From Streptomyces griseoruber (GTDB lineage: Bacteria; Actinomycetota; Actinomycetes; Streptomycetales; Streptomycetaceae), in contig NZ_KQ948767.1 of NCBI RefSeq assembly GCF_001514205.1, forward strand, positions 62,001-126,000: a stretch of DNA of 64,000 nt, in the 5' to 3' direction. The first letter of the stretch is position 1. Each line of letters begins with the position of its first letter. The notes below the pieces were generated by a model, which worked only from the letters and a program-made list of their open reading frames with translations, was not told where the DNA came from and made no database searches. The position numbers and the translations under genes are program-made. Below are positions 61,354-64,000 of this stretch, piece by piece.

Positions 61354-62731
61354 GGCCGTCTCCCCTCCCGGTGGCGGCCGCGGCGCCCGCGGCACGCAGA
61401 ACGCCGGGCGCCTTCGCCCACGTGTACACGGCCAGCGCGCCGAACAGCGCGGTGCACAGCAGCGCGGGCGTCCGCGGGCTCCAGGCGGTGACCAGGAGGG
61501 CGGCAAGCGTGGGCGCACCGGCCGCGGCCAGCGCGGACGACGAGGCGAGGACGGCGGCGGTACGCGACTGGAGGGCCGCCGGTGTGCGCGCGACGGCGAC
61601 GCTGGACAGGACCACGGTGATCAGCGGCACCAGGAAGGACAGCCCGGAGAAGGCCGCGCCCCAGCCGACCGCGCCGTCCGCCCACAGCAGTGAGCCGCAC
61701 GGCACGGGCAGCAGCCAGGCGGCCAGGGTCAGCAGGCGCGCCGCACCGAGCCGTCGTACCGCGGGGGCCGCGATCAGCGAGCCGAGCAGGCCGGCGGCTC
61801 CGGACGCGGCGAGGACGAGACCCGCCGCCGCGCTCCGCTCGTCGGCGCCCAGCCGGAACAGGGCCGTGTAGAAGAGCAGGGTGAGGGCGCCCCCGGCCGT
61901 CGACGTCCAGACCAGGACGAGTCGCAGCACGGGGGACCCGGCCACCGTGACCACGCCCGCCCTCGCGGCACCGAGCCGCGCGGACCATCTCTCGCCCCGA
62001 CGGGAGCCGGGGTCGGGGTCGGGGTCGGAGCCGGGGTCGGGGTCGGCCGACCCCGGCGCGGGGGCGGGGGCGGGGGTGTCGAGGGGGGTGCGGATGGCCC
62101 GTACGCCCAGCGCGGCGGCCGCGTAGGAGAGGGCGTCGGCCAAGAAGGGCACGGGCCGGGCGAGTTGGAAGAGGACCCCGCCGAGCGCCGGTCCCACGAC
62201 GAGTGCGACCTGGTCGCCCACCTGCAGGCCGGCGGCCGCCCGGGGCAGCTCGTCCCTCGCGGCCAGACGTACGAGGGCTCCGCGCGACGCGGCTTCGTAG
62301 GTCACGGCGCACAGCCGCTCCGTCAGCGCCAGCGTCACCACGACCCATAACGCGGGGCGGCCCAGACACGCCAGGGCCAGTACCCCCGTTCCCACGGCCG
62401 CGAGTGCCGCCGAACCCGTCATCAGGCGTCTTCGCCGCCCTCGGTCCGCCGGTAGCGCGACGAGCGGGCCCAGGACGACGCCGGTGAGCGCGGCCGCACT
62501 GGCCAGCACGCCCGCGGTGCCGGGGCCGTGCCCCAACTCCAGGAGCAGCAACGGCAGGACCAGTCCGGAGGCCTGGCTGCCGAGCCCGTCGACCGCGTTG
62601 ACCCACCACAGGATCCTGAGGTCTCGGTGCCGGTCGGGCGGACCGGGCCGCGGGCCCGGGCGGTTCACGCCGTGCGACGGGACGGGCCCCTCGGCAGGGC
62701 GGCGGATCGGTGACGCGTCGACGTTCCCCAC
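61346..62731 (-). CDS. MFS transporter
   Basis: The 461-residue protein has twelve likely membrane segments in two halves, with the family signature region GPLVALPADRGRRRRLMTGS between helices 2 and 3. The central cytoplasmic loop is extended by a low-complexity Pro/Ala/Asp run (PAPAPAPGSADPDPGSDPDP) encoded by GGGGTC-type repeats near 61999-62080. It is the first gene of the minus-strand RiPP unit and overlaps the peptidase start. Export of the mature peptide or self-resistance is the probable role. The start at ATG 62731 is preceded by an unremarkable leader. Confidence 0.82.
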   Translation of the reverse strand: MGNVDASPIRRPAEGPVPSHGVNRPGPRPGPPDRHRDLRILWWVNAVDGLGSQASGLVLPLLLLELGHGPGTAGVLASAAALTGVVLGPLVALPADRGRRRRLMTGSAALAAVGTGVLALACLGRPALWVVVTLALTERLCAVTYEAASRGALVRLAARDELPRAAAGLQVGDQVALVVGPALGGVLFQLARPVPFLADALSYAAAALGVRAIRTPLDTPAPAPAPGSADPDPGSDPDPDPGSRRGERWSARLGAARAGVVTVAGSPVLRLVLVWTSTAGGALTLLFYTALFRLGADERSAAAGLVLAASGAAGLLGSLIAAPAVRRLGAARLLTLAAWLLPVPCGSLLWADGAVGWGAAFSGLSFLVPLITVVLSSVAVARTPAALQSRTAAVLASSSALAAAGAPTLAALLVTAWSPRTPALLCTALFGALAVYTWAKAPGVLRAAGAAAATGRGDGRG

Positions 62732-63160
62732 CTCCCCGTACGCCCGGAAGGCCGCTGCGCACGGCCGGCCTCCATGTGTCGAACATGTGCGTGAAGCGTG
62801 AAAGCGAGCGGGAGCCTAGCCATCGCGGAACGTCGGCGACAAGTGGCACACAGTAAGGAATCGTCGCCCGATACAGGGATATATGGCCGAGGAACGACTG
62901 GTCCTGAGCTGTCGCCCGTGCAGGTGAGGCGTACGGGGAGACCGGCCCGGCGCTGCGGCGGCACGGCACCTTCCGCTTCACATCCGCACAGGGCCTGTCC
63001 CCGTTCACCACCCCGGGTGCCGTGGCGACCGGCGCGCCCTCCGGCCCGGGAAACGATTGCGCATCCGAACGTGGGCGGCTGCGAACGACGGTGACACAGC
63101 GCCACATCCGCCGCCGCCACGGCCCGCGGCGCTTCCCGCCGATCTCCCGCGTTCGCGGCG
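62732..63160. other. intergenic region upstream of the RiPP transporter
   Basis: No gene is supported on either strand. The part near 62800-62900 is somewhat AT-richer and is the likely promoter region of the minus-strand transporter, but no element is clear enough to name. Confidence 0.4.
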
Positions 63161-63189
63161 CCCCTCACGAGTATTGGCCGACAATCCAC

Positions 63190-63590
63190 GCCATGCGCCG
63201 GTCAAGAACCTGTGCCGCGCCCTTGATGCCGCCCGCACCGCACGCCTGTTCGGCTCGCGCGAGCAGTTCCCGGAAGGCGCCCAGGTCCAGTGCGTCGGGC
63301 GGGGTACGGAGCTGGTGGCCGTCCCCGGTGGAACGGATCAAGGACGCCGCGCTGTCCTCGGCCGGTCCCAGCGCCTTCCGCAGGCGGTGGACGTAGGTGC
63401 GCAGAATGCCGAGCGCGGAGGCCGGTGCCCTGGTTCCCCAGACCGCGTCGACCAACCTGCCGGTCGACACCTGCGACGCCTGCGCCAGCAGTGCACCGCC
63501 AGCCCCGCCCGCTGCTGAGGCGGGCCGAGCTCCCCCTCGTCCGGGCCGCGCCACGCCCTGACCGGTCCCAGCACCGAGAACCGTAACCGC
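63190..63590 (-). pseudogene. SARP/AfsR-type regulator remnant, frameshifted
   Basis: The N-terminal block LRFSVLGPVRAWRGPDEGEL, then PPQQRAGLAVHC, is in one frame. After a shift near 63490 the next frame gives VSTGRLVDAVWGTRAPASAL, LRTYVHRLRKALGP and LIRSTGDGHQLR, the OmpR-type DNA-binding domain and start of the BTAD domain of SARP regulators. The sequence ends shortly after DLGAFRELLARAEQACG. The effector domains are missing. SARPs activate antibiotic clusters, so this may be a lost activator of the adjacent RiPP or another cluster. Confidence 0.75.
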
Positions 63591-63927
63591 TCTTCCGGCC
63601 AGCTGCCCCCTCCGGGCGTCGTACCCGAAGTGTCATCGCTGTGAAGCTGGGAGGCGCCGCGCGGAACCGGCCACCACACCCCGGCTGTTCGGCCCCTCCT
63701 GCCCGGAGGGCGGCAGTGGGCCGCTCACCCGGCAGGCGGCGAAGAGCGACTGCGCGGGCGGTCGTGGTCGGGTGCGGGGCCGGCCGGACGTCGCCGTGCT
63801 CAACACACAGGGCTACCTGTTCGACGCGGTGGTACGGCATCCGGTGAGCGTGGTGTGACGGATCGCTGCCCCGGCGGCCAGAGGGTGGGGTGGAGTCGCG
63901 CCCGGAAGACTCATGCACCCCGTCCCG
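63591..63927. other. gap without a supported gene
   Basis: Both strands have only GC-biased open frames. A plus-strand stretch ending at 63858 reads VAVLNTQGYLFDAVVRHPVS with protein-like composition but no convincing start or family. I see nothing else. Confidence 0.3.
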
Positions 63928-64000
63928 TCACGTCACGGCAGGGGCACGGCGCTGTAGTCGGCGGCGCACGATCTCGCGGGCGAAACGCTCGCGGTACCCG
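63928..64000 (-). CDS. possible 3' end of a gene running off the window
   Basis: The last 73 bases on the minus strand end as YRERFAREIVRRRLQ followed by RRAPAVT and a stop, an amphipathic, protein-like tail. An alternative frame ends ADYSAVPLP and a stop at 63933. Too little sequence is available to choose or to name a family. Confidence 0.25.
   Translation of the reverse strand, partial: GYRERFAREIVRRRLQRRAPAVT

Noticed and set aside
1..64000. tRNA genes, integrase or transposase marking a mobile island
   Set aside because: I looked for tRNA-like cloverleaf ends, att-like repeats and recombinase motifs and saw none that I could support by eye.

Overview
The window reads as a high-GC actinomycete chromosome, most likely Streptomyces or a close relative. 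The evidence is GC-rich codon third positions, frequent GTG starts, many four-base ATGA overlaps, and typical families: ECF41 sigma factor, IclR and MarR regulators, class F sortase, CYP105-like P450 with 3Fe-4S ferredoxin, GlxA-like copper radical oxidase, DyP peroxidase and a SARP remnant. I saw no rRNA, tRNA, CRISPR array, prophage or intact insertion sequence. The density of accessory genes and gene remnants suggests a chromosome-arm region.

Layout. (1) 1-0.7 kb: two minus-strand genes resembling CATRA conflict-system components, the first cut by the window edge. (2) 0.8-13.9 kb: a catabolic or oxidative island with two P450s, a ferredoxin, amidohydrolase, cyclase-family hydrolase, two NTF2-like paralogues, a carboxymuconolactone-decarboxylase-like protein and two SDRs. 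These are mixed with fragments of at least six decayed genes. Related TGTACCG..CGGTC boxes occur upstream of three intact genes or gene pairs and suggest one shared TetR-type repressor not encoded here. (3) 14-23.4 kb: a cis-prenyltransferase coupled to an MpaB/EF-hand fusion; a DyP peroxidase with four C-terminal repeats divergent from a secreted copper radical oxidase; and an ECF41 sigma factor divergent from an NTF2-LUD fusion across a perfect 14-bp palindrome.

(4) 23.8-47.9 kb is the most striking region. A TPR-CHAT protease candidate and a caspase-like protein lie in tandem, followed by a second TPR-CHAT protein and a convergent second caspase-like gene that is frameshifted by a 14-bp tandem duplication. 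Divergent from the latter is a tight operon: membrane protein, VWA (TerY-like), PP2C, kinase with a C-terminal Cys/His motif (together a TerY-P triad), NrdG-like radical SAM protein, coiled-coil protein, ClpB-like AAA+ ATPase, Hsp70-like ATPase, a coiled-coil partner and a DUF6338-like gene with a nonsense codon. An M6-type metalloprotease and a small protein follow. I infer a phospho-signalled, chaperone-gated protease system for stress or conflict (phage or self/non-self). The wiring is inference; the gene content is seen directly.

(5) 47.9-56.2 kb: cell-surface functions (class F sortase with a likely substrate, PA14/FN3 secreted protein, HNH-like lipoprotein, PASTA protein), an alpha/beta hydrolase divergent from MarR across a 30-bp palindrome, and an IclR regulator. 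(6) 56.6-62.7 kb: a compact RiPP locus on the minus strand: MFS transporter, S9 peptidase, a 40-residue precursor bracketed by two strong hairpins, a B12-binding radical SAM maturase and a DUF5825-like protein. (7) 63.2-64 kb: a frameshifted SARP remnant and possibly the 3' end of a gene running off the window.
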